In this document: positions 34,671 through 43,820 of the stretch, one piece after another
Position numbering within the stretch: position 1 is the first letter of the stretch
How the letters are laid out: each line of letters starts with the position of its first letter
DNA from: Bacteroidaceae bacterium
Lineage (GTDB): Bacteria; Bacteroidota; Bacteroidia; Bacteroidales; Bacteroidaceae
Length of the DNA stretch: 64,000 nt
Direction of reading: 5' to 3'
Assembly (NCBI GenBank): GCA_017535725.1
Contig: JAFXTO010000006.1
Span: forward strand, 1-64,000
Program-made: the position numbers and the translations under genes
Notes under the pieces: model-generated
Told to the model about the DNA's origin: nothing
Database searches by the model: none
What the model saw: the letters and a program-made list of their open reading frames with translations, nothing else

Positions 34671-35276
34671 ATGAAGAAAATCCTTACCCTTGCGCTCGGT
34701 GCCCTTGTCGCATTGACCGCCTGCAACAACAAGACTGCAGAAAACGATGTAAATGACCAAGCAACCGAGAGCGAAGTCATTGGACTGAAAATCGCTTATG
34801 TAGAAGTGGACAGCCTGATGGCTCAGTACGAGTTCTGCAAAGACTACAACTTACTGCTCAATCAGAAGGGCGAGAACGCACAGAAGACCCTCGCCGAGAA
34901 GCAACGCGCACTACAAAGCCATGCCAACGCACTCCAGAAGAAATACGAAAGTAACGGATTCACCACCCGCGACGAGCTGGAACGCGCACAAAACCAGCTG
35001 CAACGCGAACAGCAGGACCTCGCAGAACTGGAACAACGACTGATGAACGAGCTAGCCAACGAGAATGCACAGCTGAACATGGAAATGCGCGACAGCATCC
35101 AGGCCTTCCTGAAAACCTACAACAAGGCCAAGAAGTTCGACTACATCTTCTCGCGCTCCGGCGACAACATTCTCCTCGCAAATCCCAAGTTCGACATCAC
35201 ACGCGACGTCGTGGCTGGACTGAACAAGCGCTACAAGGCTAAGCCCGAAGTGAAAAAGGCCATTGGTGGAAAGTAA
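34671..35276 (+). CDS. OmpH/Skp-family periplasmic chaperone-like lipoprotein
   Basis: This 201-residue protein has a lipobox A-L-T-A-C at the N-terminus, then IGLKIAYVEVDSLMAQY, the start of the OmpH/Skp fold. A long coiled coil (about residues 65-140, rich in Gln, Glu and Ala) and the closing strand block KKFDYIFSRSGDNILLAN follow. Skp-type proteins hold outer-membrane proteins in the periplasm; the lipid anchor is a Bacteroidetes variation. prmA follows after a repeat-filled 61-bp gap. Confidence 0.85.
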   Translation: MKKILTLALGALVALTACNNKTAENDVNDQATESEVIGLKIAYVEVDSLMAQYEFCKDYNLLLNQKGENAQKTLAEKQRALQSHANALQKKYESNGFTTRDELERAQNQLQREQQDLAELEQRLMNELANENAQLNMEMRDSIQAFLKTYNKAKKFDYIFSRSGDNILLANPKFDITRDVVAGLNKRYKAKPEVKKAIGGK

Positions 35277-35340
35277 TTTGAACTTTTGAAATGTTGAAAT
35301 ATTGAATTATTGAAAATTGAAATATAAGAATTGAGAATTG
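35277..35340. repeat. TTGAAA repeat that provides the prmA start codon
   Basis: Repeated TTGAAATG/TTGAAATAT/TTGAAAAT units. The last unit supplies the TTG at 35338-35340 that begins prmA. Confidence 0.65.
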
Positions 35341-36222
35341 AAATACTTAGAACTACAATTCAAGATTTCTCCTGACAACGAGGCGGCTGGCGATGTGCTG
35401 GCCGCCTTGTTAGCCGATGCAGGTTGCGAGACGTTTGTCCCATCTGACAAAGGCCTGATAGCCTACATCCAACAGGCGAACTATGACGAGGCAGCTATTG
35501 ACGAAGCCGTGCAAACCCTCGCTACCCTCCTACCCGATTGCTCCGCCACCTATTCCTCTGCCGAGGCACCCGACGAGAACTGGAACGCCACGTGGGAGGC
35601 CGAACACCACTTCGAACCCATCGACTTGCCCGGAGGACAGCAAATACAAATCATACCCCGCCAGGCTTTCGGTAGCGGCGAGCATGCCACCACCCGACTG
35701 ATGCTCCGGCTGTTGGCGCAGCCAGATTCTCCTGAGAAACAGGTTTCTCCAACGGAGCAGGATGTATCATGCCCCCTCGCCGGGCTCACCGTCATCGACG
35801 CAGGATGCGGCACAGGCGTACTAGGCATTGCCGCCCTGAAGATGGGAGCCGACAACGTCTTTGCCTACGACATCGACGAATGGAGCGTGCGTAATGCCGA
35901 GGAGAACTTTGCACTCAACGGCTTCGAAGCCAACACCCTAACGCCTGCCGGGGCAACGCGTATCCAAATTCTGGAGGGCGATGCACACATCCTCAGCCAG
36001 GCACCGTCTGCAGACCTCCTGTTGGCAAACATCAACCGCAACATCCTTCTCGCCGACCTCCCCACCTTTGCCGCCAGGCTGAAAAGCCATGCCCGCCTTC
36101 TCCTCTCCGGCTTCCTCGAAGCAGACATTCAGCCGCTGGTGGAACGAGCCACCAGCCTCGGCCTCACCTTGACCGCCACCCTCGCCGACGGCGAATGGCG
36201 CGCCTTAGCGTTCCGGAAATGA
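35338..36222 (+). CDS. prmA: Ribosomal protein L11 methyltransferase (TTG start)
   Basis: PrmA trimethylates ribosomal protein L11 using AdoMet. This 294-residue protein has the N-terminal substrate domain (begins KYLELQFKISPDNEAAGDV), the conserved WNATWEAEHHFEPI, PRQAFGSGEHATTRLMLRLL and the AdoMet motif VIDAGCGTGVLGIAALKMGA, then LLLANINRNILLADLP (N-x-x-x-x catalytic region). Homology starts at the very first residues, so the TTG at 35338 is the credible start. A weak start may keep expression low. The stop overlaps the next ATG (ATGA). Confidence 0.92.
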   Translation: MKYLELQFKISPDNEAAGDVLAALLADAGCETFVPSDKGLIAYIQQANYDEAAIDEAVQTLATLLPDCSATYSSAEAPDENWNATWEAEHHFEPIDLPGGQQIQIIPRQAFGSGEHATTRLMLRLLAQPDSPEKQVSPTEQDVSCPLAGLTVIDAGCGTGVLGIAALKMGADNVFAYDIDEWSVRNAEENFALNGFEANTLTPAGATRIQILEGDAHILSQAPSADLLLANINRNILLADLPTFAARLKSHARLLLSGFLEADIQPLVERATSLGLTLTATLADGEWRALAFRK

Positions 36223-37436
36223 GAACAGCCGTCATCGGCGGTGGAGCCGCAGGTTTTTTCCTCGCCATCAACCTCAAGGAACTGTGCCCGCAGATGGAAG
36301 TCACCATCTTCGAGCGCAGCCAGCACGTCCTCCGAAAAGTCAAGGTCTCCGGAGGCGGACGCTGCAACTGCACAAACACCTTCCAGGACATGCGCGACCT
36401 CGCAGAAGTCTATCCGAGAGGCCACAGGCTGATGAAACGGTTGCTGAAAGGATTCTCGCAGCACGACGCCATGAATTGGTTCCAGCAGCATGGCGTTCGC
36501 CTGACCATCCAGCCTGACCATTGTGTCTTCCCCGCCTCTCAGGACTCCCAGACCATCATCGACTGCTTCCTGCGCGAAGCCCGCCGCCTCCGTGTCGACG
36601 TCTGCACCTGCCATCACATAGAATCCTTCGACCAGCTCAGCAACTACGACTTCGTCGCCGTGACCGTGGGCGGCATCAGTTCCCGCAGCCTCCAGAAGCT
36701 CGCGGCAACTCCAGGCGCTCTGATACCTCAGCCCGTAATCACCCCCGTGCCCTCGCTGTTCACCTTCTCCATCAACGACCCTCAGTTCCATGAGCTCATG
36801 GGCACCGTGGTCGAGAATGCAACGGCGTTCCTCCCCGGCACCAAGTTCCGCGCCTCGGGTCCCCTGCTCGTCACCCATTGGGGCATGAGTGGCCCTGCTA
36901 TCCTAAAGCTCTCGAGCTACGCAGCCCGCCACCTCGCTGCATGTTCCTACCACGCACCCTTGGCCGTCAACTGGACGTCAGCGAACGAGGAGACCGTGCG
37001 TCAGCACCTTCTCTCCCTTGCCGGGCGACACCCCCAGAAGATGGCCACCTCCATCCGTCCCTTCGACCTCCCCGCGCGTCTGTGGAACTTTCTGGCAACG
37101 CGCACGGGAGTCACGCAGAAACGTCTGGCCGAACTCTCGCGCAAAGACCTCAACCGCCTCGCCACCATCCTCACCGCCGACACCTATACCATCGCATCCC
37201 GTGCCCCCTTCAAGGACGAGTTCGTCACCTGCGGCGGCGTGGACCTCGCCTCCGTCAATCCCGTCACCCTCGAGAGCAAGTACCGCCCACACCTCTACTT
37301 CGCGGGCGAAGTGCTGGACATAGACGGCATCACCGGCGGCTTCAACTTCCAGGCGGCCTGGACCACGGCGCACACCATTGCAACGGCCATCGCGGCAACG
37401 GCAAACAGTAGCTTCCTTGCCGATACGGTATTATAG
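36219..37436 (+). CDS. HI0933/BaiN-type FAD-dependent oxidoreductase
   Basis: This 405-residue flavoprotein begins MRTAVIGGGAAGFFLAINL (dinucleotide-binding motif), then KVKVSGGGRCNCTN, the signature of the HI0933/YhiN family, and ends with FAGEVLDIDGITGGFNFQAA. The substrate is unknown; distant relatives act on bile-acid intermediates, but this cannot be inferred here. The start at 36219 is chosen for the ATGA overlap with prmA; a longer reading 24 bp upstream begins inside prmA. Confidence 0.88.
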   Translation: MRTAVIGGGAAGFFLAINLKELCPQMEVTIFERSQHVLRKVKVSGGGRCNCTNTFQDMRDLAEVYPRGHRLMKRLLKGFSQHDAMNWFQQHGVRLTIQPDHCVFPASQDSQTIIDCFLREARRLRVDVCTCHHIESFDQLSNYDFVAVTVGGISSRSLQKLAATPGALIPQPVITPVPSLFTFSINDPQFHELMGTVVENATAFLPGTKFRASGPLLVTHWGMSGPAILKLSSYAARHLAACSYHAPLAVNWTSANEETVRQHLLSLAGRHPQKMATSIRPFDLPARLWNFLATRTGVTQKRLAELSRKDLNRLATILTADTYTIASRAPFKDEFVTCGGVDLASVNPVTLESKYRPHLYFAGEVLDIDGITGGFNFQAAWTTAHTIATAIAATANSSFLADTVL

Positions 37437-37509
37437 GAGTAAATAGCACGTCATACACCTTGTTATCATACCTTTATTGGTTTTTAGACATACCTCCCTC
37501 CCTCACAGG

Positions 37510-37617
37510 CAAACACGTATATACGAAAACACCAACTCGTCCATACGAAAATGCAAACACGTATATACGAAAACGCGAACACGTATATACGAGTTTCCAA
37601 ACACGTCCGTACGTGTA
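37510..37617. repeat. 22-bp tandem array B, same unit as the 20.6-kb array
   Basis: Five 22-bp units (AACACGTATATACGAAAACA followed by two variable bases, and variants with CGTCCATACG or CGTCCGTACG cores). The unit matches array A at 20614-20740. It lies between convergent genes, and a half copy of the CTCCCTCCCT element directly precedes it (37491-37508). Confidence 0.88.
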
Positions 37618-37680
37618 ACTTTACTAAAGTTCCCCACCAATAATATAATAGGTGTACACATTGCCGCAGAACGGCAAACA

Positions 37681-37726
37681 AAAGAAGAGCTCCCCGACTG
37701 GCGAATCCTGCCGGGGAGCTTTCTTT
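37681..37726. terminator. Bidirectional terminator between convergent genes
   Basis: AGCTCCCCG (37688-37696) pairs with CGGGGAGCT (37712-37720), with the flanking AAAGAA and TTCTTT extending the stem and giving a T- or A-rich tail in both directions. Confidence 0.82.
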
Positions 37727-37781
37727 ATGGCCTAGTGTTAAGCCGATATTCATATGAGGCGGGGAATCAGAGGCGAGGGAA

Positions 37782-40187
37782 TCAGAGCCCCTTGAACAGG
37801 CTGCTCTTCACGTAGATGCGGTACTGGCGTATGCTCTCGGGCGCTCCAGCCTCCACACGCGGCAGGTACTGGAAGCCGGTGAAGGTCTGGTCCTGTCCGA
37901 GGTCGATGATGAGGTAGTGGGGGAATTGCACGCCGCGGTTCGTGGACCAGTAGGTGGATTCCTGCAGATCGAAAATCTTGTCGCCGGTCTTGTTACCACT
38001 TTCGATGTCCTCGTCATCGCAGTAGGCCACCTGCCAGGGTTCGCGCGAGAGGCGCGTGCCGTCGGCACCAAGCATATACCATTCGGCGATGCAGCAGTAC
38101 TCGCGGTTGTTGTGGCTGTTCAGGGCTTCGATGCAGACGTAGCGGCCGCTGACGGGCTGCTGGAACTTGACTTCCTGCCATCCGTTGCCGGGCTTGAACT
38201 CGCCTTCTATAGCGGGCTTCTCGCCGCTGAGGTCGAGGTTCTGCCCTTCCAGGCGATGGGTCTGCGGGCGGTCGAGGTTCAGTCGGTCGATGATGGGTTT
38301 CTGCAGGCCTTCAATGGTCTTTTCTCCGCGCGGGCCCATGACATCGAGGACGATGACCTCGTTCTTGCCTCTCTTGAGCCAGCAGCCGGGAACGTAAAGC
38401 GTCTGTTGCGGGCCTATGTACCAATAGCGACCGATGGCGTGGCCGTTGACATAGACTTGTCCCTTGCCCCAGTTCTCGAGGTTGAGGAAAGTGTCGCCCG
38501 TCTTCTTGAGGTTGAAGTAGCCGCGGTAGTAGCCTGCGTTGGTGGACAGCTGATAGGTGGAGATGCTGAAAGTCTGTACTTCTCTCAGAGCCTCTACAGC
38601 CACCGAATAATCGTCCTTGATGCGTGCCTTCGTCCATTGGCGCGGCTTCCAAGTCGTTTCCACTCCATCCAGGTCGGCGCTAAGCACGACCTCAGAGACG
38701 ATGCCCTTGAAGTCCTTGATGGCGCGCCCAAAATTGATGCGACCCATGCCCTCCACCAGGATGGCGAGTTCGTCGCCCTTCTTCACGGCGGGCAGGATGA
38801 GCGATGTCTCGTGCTTCACGCGGTCGAGCTTGCCTATGAACTGGTCGTTGATGAACACCTGCGCATAGTCGTGAGCTTCCACCTTGAGGACACTCTGCAC
38901 GGGAATCTCGGGCAGTTTGGTGCTGTAGATCATCGCGCCCCAGCCGAAATCCATCTCCTCGAAGGTCTTCAGTCCGCCTTTGGTGTCCACAACATCACTT
39001 CCATAGCCCAAGGGGGCGAACTCCGTGAGTTCAAATGACGGAATGGCGATAGTGGGGTATTCCTTGGGCACGGCGGGCAGCTTCCTGGACTTGCCCCAAG
39101 TACCTGTGGCGGGATCGAAGTCGCCGCTGTATTTCTCCATGGCCTTGCGCAGCGTCCAATATTTATCGGTGGTCTGACCAGCCTCGTTGATGGGGGCATC
39201 GTAATCGTAGCTGGTCACGTCAGGGGCGAAGCCAGGACTGTTAGCACCTGCCCAATGGCCCCAGTTGGTGCCTCCATGGGTCATGTAGAGGGAGAAAGAG
39301 ATGCCGCGGTCCAACATCTGGCTGATGCCGTCCACCATGGCCTCTGCTCCGCGCGTCTCGTGACGCCCACCCCACTTGTCGAACCATCCGCTCCAGAACT
39401 CGGAGCACATCTTGGGGCTATTGGGACGGAGCTCGCCTAACTTCTTGAATTCTTGGTCTATATTGGCACCCGTTCCGAAGTTCATGGTCCACGTGAGGTC
39501 ATCGAGGCCGTTCTTGGTGAAGTTGGACGACCAGTCGCATTGGAACAATTCCACCTTATCGAATCCGCTACGGCGCAGGCAATCGCGCACGGCGCTGATG
39601 TAAGGTTTGTCCTCGCCGTAGGAGCCGTATTCGTTCTCCACCTGAACCATGATGATGGGGCCACCCTTGTCGATGGTCAGGTCAGCCAGCTGGTGTGCCA
39701 CCTTCTGCTCGAAGATTTCGAGGCGCTCCATGAAGTAAGGGTCTTGCTCGCGCAGGCGTATATCCTTCTTCTTCAGCAGCCACCAGGGCAGACCGCCCAT
39801 CTCCCACTCCGCACAGACGTAGGGACCGGGACGCACGATGACCCACATCCCATTCTTCTGTGCCAGTTGCACAAAGGCGCGGATATCGTTGTTGCCCGTA
39901 AAGTCGAACACACCCTCCTGCTGCTCGTGCGCATTCCAGAAGATGTAGATACAGAGGGTGTTCATCCCCAAAGCCTTACACATTTGAATGCGCTGTTCCC
40001 AGTACTCGCGGGGGATGCGCGGATAGTGTACTTCGGCAGCCTTCACCACGAAAGGCTTGTCGTTCAACAGGAAAGTCTTGTTGCCCACCTTGAAGGAGCC
40101 CGGCTGCTGCTTGGCAGCGGCGGCATCTGTGGCCGTGGCAACCATCATACCAGCCGCAAGGGCCAGCGAAAGAAGCATGTGTTTCAT
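37782..40187 (-). CDS. GH35 beta-galactosidase with C-terminal F5/8-type domain
   Basis: This 801-residue secreted enzyme has a signal peptide (about 24 residues) then the GH35 barrel: VHYPRIPREYWEQRIQMCKA, RPGPYVCAEWEMGGLPWWLL, the acid/base glutamate in VQVENEYGSYGEDKPY and the nucleophile glutamate in MCSEFWSGWFDKWG. Two beta domains follow, with the last ~130 residues forming a discoidin-like (F5/8 C) carbohydrate-binding domain ending in L-F-K-G-L. It removes terminal beta-galactose from plant or host glycans in the periplasm or at the surface. Released galactose could feed the gal operon at 15-19 kb. Confidence 0.93.
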   Translation of the reverse strand: MKHMLLSLALAAGMMVATATDAAAAKQQPGSFKVGNKTFLLNDKPFVVKAAEVHYPRIPREYWEQRIQMCKALGMNTLCIYIFWNAHEQQEGVFDFTGNNDIRAFVQLAQKNGMWVIVRPGPYVCAEWEMGGLPWWLLKKKDIRLREQDPYFMERLEIFEQKVAHQLADLTIDKGGPIIMVQVENEYGSYGEDKPYISAVRDCLRRSGFDKVELFQCDWSSNFTKNGLDDLTWTMNFGTGANIDQEFKKLGELRPNSPKMCSEFWSGWFDKWGGRHETRGAEAMVDGISQMLDRGISFSLYMTHGGTNWGHWAGANSPGFAPDVTSYDYDAPINEAGQTTDKYWTLRKAMEKYSGDFDPATGTWGKSRKLPAVPKEYPTIAIPSFELTEFAPLGYGSDVVDTKGGLKTFEEMDFGWGAMIYSTKLPEIPVQSVLKVEAHDYAQVFINDQFIGKLDRVKHETSLILPAVKKGDELAILVEGMGRINFGRAIKDFKGIVSEVVLSADLDGVETTWKPRQWTKARIKDDYSVAVEALREVQTFSISTYQLSTNAGYYRGYFNLKKTGDTFLNLENWGKGQVYVNGHAIGRYWYIGPQQTLYVPGCWLKRGKNEVIVLDVMGPRGEKTIEGLQKPIIDRLNLDRPQTHRLEGQNLDLSGEKPAIEGEFKPGNGWQEVKFQQPVSGRYVCIEALNSHNNREYCCIAEWYMLGADGTRLSREPWQVAYCDDEDIESGNKTGDKIFDLQESTYWSTNRGVQFPHYLIIDLGQDQTFTGFQYLPRVEAGAPESIRQYRIYVKSSLFKGL

Positions 40188-40239
40188 TTGTCAGTAGCGT
40201 TTATTAATGTTGTAGGTAGCAATTTTTATAAGAGGGATT

Positions 40240-42036
40240 CTATGGCAGCATTGTTAGTGGATAGACGATGTTCACGATAAGAATGTTGGCGGCGAGGATG
40301 ATGAGGTTCATCAGCAGGCCAATATGCATGAAGTCGCTGAAGCGGTAGCCGCCGGGACCATAGACGAGCATGTGGGTGGGCGAACCGATGGGCGTGGCAA
40401 AACTGCTGCTCACGCTGATCATCAAGGCGATGAGGAAGGGGAAAGGCTCGTAGCCCAGCTTCTCGGCAGCCTCATACATGATGGGGAAGAACATGGCGCC
40501 AGCCGCCGTATTCGAGATAAACTCCGTGACAAACGTAGCGACAAAACAGATGGCCGTCATGACCACAATGGGATTGGTGCCGCAGATGTCAAGGATACCC
40601 GTTGCCAAGCACTCGGCGATGCCCGTGTTCTGGATGGCCGTTCCCAACGCTAACGAACCGGCAAACACCATGAGAATGTCCCAGTCAACGGCCTTCATGG
40701 CCTGGTCTGCATCGCAACAGCGCAACAGGAGCATGGCGGCAGCAGCCAAGAACGCACATTGCAAGAGCGGCATCACGCCGAATGCCGAGAGCAACACCAT
40801 AGCAATCATGATGGCGGAAGATAACAAGGTGCGCAATCCGATATTAGGAACTTCGTCGTTGTCGAAGAATTGCAGCTGCGAGGTGAAGTCAGTAGCTTTG
40901 ACATTCATGTGCGGCGGACACTCAAAAAGCAGCGTGTCGCCAGCCTTCAGCACCACGTTGCGAGGCGACTCGTTGATGCGTTCGCCACTACGGGCCACAG
41001 CCACCAGCGTCATGTTGTACTTCTTCTCGAAACCACTTTGACTGATAGTTTCGTTGATGAGAGTGCTGCCGAAGGTGACGTACGCCGTACGGAGCTGGCG
41101 GTTACGGCTAACTTCATCCATGCAGAACACATGGTGGTCGGCATTGACAAAATTGTGACTATTCTTCAAATAGAGTAGCTCGTCGATTTCTCCGGCGAAA
41201 ATCAGGCGGTCACCACCCATGATAAGTTCATCGTCTGCAGCAGGGGAAATCATATCGTCGAAGTGTATGATTTCTACCAGGCTGCCGCCGTGTACGTTGC
41301 TCAGTCCTGCCTCGGCTATCGTCTTTCCAATATAAGGATTATCTGACGGCACCAACATTTCCACGGTATAGTCACTGGTCGATTCAAAGGCCGACTCCGG
41401 CGCCTTGCGCTCAGGCAACAGCTTGCGCATGGCTATGACTGAGAGTACACCGATACACAGGCAAAATAGGCCGGGGATGGTGGTTGCCAGCACGTTCATG
41501 ACGACACCCGTCTTGTCGGCATAGAGTCCAGAGATAATCAGGTTCGGAGGCGTACCTATCAACGTACACACGCCACCCATACCCGAAGCATAGCTCAACG
41601 GTATCAGCAACTTGGAGGGTGAGATATTTAGCTTCCTGGACCACATCTTCACGATGTTCACAAAAATGGACACCACGGTAGTATTGCTGAGGAAGGAGCT
41701 AAGTACTGCCACAGGCATCATCAGCCGGACGACCGCCGTCGCATAGGTATTGGGCTGTCCCAGCAGGCGTCTCACAATCAAGTGTAACACACCCGTATGC
41801 GTCATACCTGCCACCACGACGAAGAGCACGCCGACGACGATAACCGATGTGCTGCTAAACCCCGCAAAGGCCTCTTTAGCATCCAGCACTCCCGTCACGA
41901 AGAGGACGCCTACAGCCCCCAGGAATACCAGGTCGGAGCGTAGTTTTGTAAACAACAGCAGGCTGAACATCGTCAGCACCGTGGCTATGGTAATCCAAGC
42001 GCTCAGGTCAAATCCTAAAAATTCAAACGTCTCCAT
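40240..42036 (-). CDS. SLC13/DASS-type transporter with two RCK_C domains
   Basis: This 598-residue inner-membrane protein has two transmembrane halves separated by two cytosolic TrkA-C (RCK_C) domains, beginning near EMLVPSDNPYIGKTIAEAGL and VTFGSTLINETISQSGF. Transport motifs include SNTTVVSIFVNIV, LIGTPPNLIISG in the first half and FISNTAAGAMFFPI, ATPIGSPTHMLVYGPGGY in the second. This family imports dicarboxylates or sulfate with Na+; the substrate is uncertain. Start METFEFLGF at 42036 is preferred; an in-frame ATG at 42057 exists. Confidence 0.88.
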   Translation of the reverse strand: METFEFLGFDLSAWITIATVLTMFSLLLFTKLRSDLVFLGAVGVLFVTGVLDAKEAFAGFSSTSVIVVGVLFVVVAGMTHTGVLHLIVRRLLGQPNTYATAVVRLMMPVAVLSSFLSNTTVVSIFVNIVKMWSRKLNISPSKLLIPLSYASGMGGVCTLIGTPPNLIISGLYADKTGVVMNVLATTIPGLFCLCIGVLSVIAMRKLLPERKAPESAFESTSDYTVEMLVPSDNPYIGKTIAEAGLSNVHGGSLVEIIHFDDMISPAADDELIMGGDRLIFAGEIDELLYLKNSHNFVNADHHVFCMDEVSRNRQLRTAYVTFGSTLINETISQSGFEKKYNMTLVAVARSGERINESPRNVVLKAGDTLLFECPPHMNVKATDFTSQLQFFDNDEVPNIGLRTLLSSAIMIAMVLLSAFGVMPLLQCAFLAAAAMLLLRCCDADQAMKAVDWDILMVFAGSLALGTAIQNTGIAECLATGILDICGTNPIVVMTAICFVATFVTEFISNTAAGAMFFPIMYEAAEKLGYEPFPFLIALMISVSSSFATPIGSPTHMLVYGPGGYRFSDFMHIGLLMNLIILAANILIVNIVYPLTMLP

Positions 42037-42064
42037 TTTGTCTGTTAATGATATCAATTATGTT

Positions 42065-42110
42065 TATTAGGTATTCAAAAACACATAGAACCATTTATGA
42101 ACACCTAATA
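42065..42110. terminator. Inverted repeat, probable terminator or 3'-end hairpin
   Basis: TATTAGGTATTCA (42065-42077) pairs with TGAACACCTAATA (42098-42110), 13 bp with one G-T or mismatch. It lies between the small basic protein gene and the transporter. Confidence 0.5.
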
Positions 42111-42123
42111 TCAATATGTTACC

Positions 42124-42396
42124 TCACTTTCCTTTGTGGCGGTTCTGGCGCGAACGGCGTATGTCTGCTTTTTTCTTCGCAGCACCCGAACCATGGGCAC
42201 CGGTGATGTAGGCCTTCTTCTTGGCCTTGGTACGCACCTTGCCCGTCTCGTCGCGCTTGGGACCTTTGGCAGCTCCCCTGAAGGTGACACCATTGAGAAT
42301 CACGTCATCGATGTTGTCGCCACCATAAGGAGACCCACCGCTCACCTTTCCTGTGAGGGAGGGAGTTGTTTCATTCGTTGGTTGTAATTCAGCCAT
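42124..42396 (-). CDS. Small basic protein of unknown function
   Basis: This ~90-residue protein starts MAELQPTNETTPSLTGKV if the ATG at 42396 is used (another at 42429 overlaps the end of the upstream gene). The C-terminal half is very basic (KKKADIRRSRQNRHKGK), as for RNA- or DNA-binding proteins. The segment P-S-L-T-G-K-V-S-G-G is encoded by a copy of the dispersed CTCCCTCCCT palindrome. A conserved-looking middle D-D-V-I-L-N-G-V-T-F-R-G-A-A-K-G-P-K-R follows. No family recognised. Confidence 0.55.
   Translation of the reverse strand: MAELQPTNETTPSLTGKVSGGSPYGGDNIDDVILNGVTFRGAAKGPKRDETGKVRTKAKKKAYITGAHGSGAAKKKADIRRSRQNRHKGK
42334..42368 (-). repeat. GC-rich dispersed palindrome, copy inside the small basic protein gene
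   Basis: Minus-strand ACTCCCTCCCTCACAGGAAA then GGTGAGCGGTGGGT. It encodes T-P-S-L-T-G-K-V-S-G-G, the same frame as the nadC copy. Confidence 0.65.
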
Positions 42397-42425
42397 CTTA
42401 TTACAAAGTTGGTGTGGGTCTTCTA

Positions 42426-43610
42426 TCAATGGTGGAATAGACGGACGCCGGTGAAGGCCATCGCGATTCCGTACTTGTCGCAGGTCTGGATGACATGGTC
42501 ATCACGAACGCTGCCTCCGGCCTGTGCTACATAGCGGACACCGGACTTGTGGGCGCGTTCGATGTTGTCGCCGAAGGGGAAGAAGGCATCGGAGCCAAGG
42601 CAGACATCGGTATTCTGGGCAATCCATGCGGCCTTCTCCTCGCGGGTGAAGACCTCCGGACGTTCCGTGAAGAACTGCTGCCAGGTGCCGTCGGCCAGCA
42701 CGTCGTCGTGGTCATCGGAGATATAAATATCGATGGTGTTGTCGCGGTCGGCACGACGGATGCCAGGCACGAAGGGCAGAGTCATCACCTTCGGATGCTG
42801 ACGCAACCACCAGATGTCCGCCTTCTGTCCGGCCAGCCGGGTGCAATGAATACGGCTCTGCTGTCCGGCACCGATACCAATGGCCTGTCCGTCCTTGGTG
42901 TAGCAGACACTATTGGACTGGGTGTATTTCAGGGTGATGAGTGCGATGAGGAGGTCGCGACGTGCCTCTGCAGGGAAGTCCTTGTTCTGGGTGGGAATGT
43001 TCTCGAAGAGGGCTGGGTCGTCCAAACGGATTTCGTTGCGCCCCTGTTCGAAGGTGATGCCGAAGACTTGCTTGCGCTCAATAGGTTCTGGGCGGTAGGC
43101 GGGGTCTATCTGGATGACGTTGTAGGTGCCGTTGCGCTTCTGGCGCAGAACCTCCAGGGCCGCAGGTGTGTAGCCGGGGGCGATGACGCCGTCCGATACC
43201 TCGCGCTTGATGAGCAAAGCAGTGGCCTCATCGCAGGTGTCGCTCAGGGCAATGAAGTCACCATAGGACGACATGCGGTCAGCACCTCGTGCGCGAGCGT
43301 ACGCGATAGAAATAGGTGTCAGCTCAAAGGGCACGTCATCCACCCAGTAGATTTTACGCAGGGTGTCGCTCATGGGAAGCCCCACGGCAGCACCAGCAGG
43401 CGAGACATGCTTGAAGCTGGCAGCAGCGGGCAGGCCTGTGGCGGCGCGCAGTTCGCTGACGAGTTGCCAGGCATTCAGCGCATCGAGGAAATTGATGTAT
43501 CCTGGACGTCCGCTGAGGACCTGAAGGGGCAGTTCTGAGCCGTCGGACATGAAGATGCGCGAAGGCTTCTGATTCGGGTTACACCCGTACTTGAGTTGTA
43601 ATTCGTTCAT
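42426..43610 (-). CDS. Stand-alone AICAR transformylase (PurH C-terminal type)
   Basis: This 394-residue protein matches the AICAR formyltransferase half of bifunctional PurH: it begins ELQLKYGCNPNQKPSRIF, has the catalytic Lys67-His68 in AAASFKHVSPAGAAVG, then YTQSNSVCYTKDGQAIGIGA, SDAFFPFGDNIERA and GGSVRDDHVIQTCDKYGIAM. The IMP cyclohydrolase (MGS) domain of ~200 residues is absent. It would transfer a formyl group from N10-formyl-THF to AICAR; ring closure must be done elsewhere. Bacteroidetes often have this second, monofunctional form. Confidence 0.9.
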   Translation of the reverse strand: MNELQLKYGCNPNQKPSRIFMSDGSELPLQVLSGRPGYINFLDALNAWQLVSELRAATGLPAAASFKHVSPAGAAVGLPMSDTLRKIYWVDDVPFELTPISIAYARARGADRMSSYGDFIALSDTCDEATALLIKREVSDGVIAPGYTPAALEVLRQKRNGTYNVIQIDPAYRPEPIERKQVFGITFEQGRNEIRLDDPALFENIPTQNKDFPAEARRDLLIALITLKYTQSNSVCYTKDGQAIGIGAGQQSRIHCTRLAGQKADIWWLRQHPKVMTLPFVPGIRRADRDNTIDIYISDDHDDVLADGTWQQFFTERPEVFTREEKAAWIAQNTDVCLGSDAFFPFGDNIERAHKSGVRYVAQAGGSVRDDHVIQTCDKYGIAMAFTGVRLFHH

Positions 43611-43715
43611 GAGTTATGTTGCATTTTTTACGGATTTGCGGCGCAAAATTAGTGAAAAAGAGTGAGAGAAGGAAATTTTTTCCACCCAGATGCTCTTTAT
43701 CTCGGATTTTCGTTG

Positions 43716-43723
43716 TAACTTTG
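43716..43723 (+). promoter_or_regulatory. Promoter -7 box for the XRE-cupin/ligase genes
   Basis: TAACTTTG followed by CCACC; ATG of the XRE-cupin gene about 97 bp downstream at 43821. The -33 element is weak (TTTA). Confidence 0.45.
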
Positions 43724-43820
43724 CCACCAAATTGGACACACAAAGTGTTTGCAAGGTGTCCGACCAACGAGAAAAAGCAAAGAATAAAACACAGCAACAT
43801 CAGATTCAATTTATTGCTAT

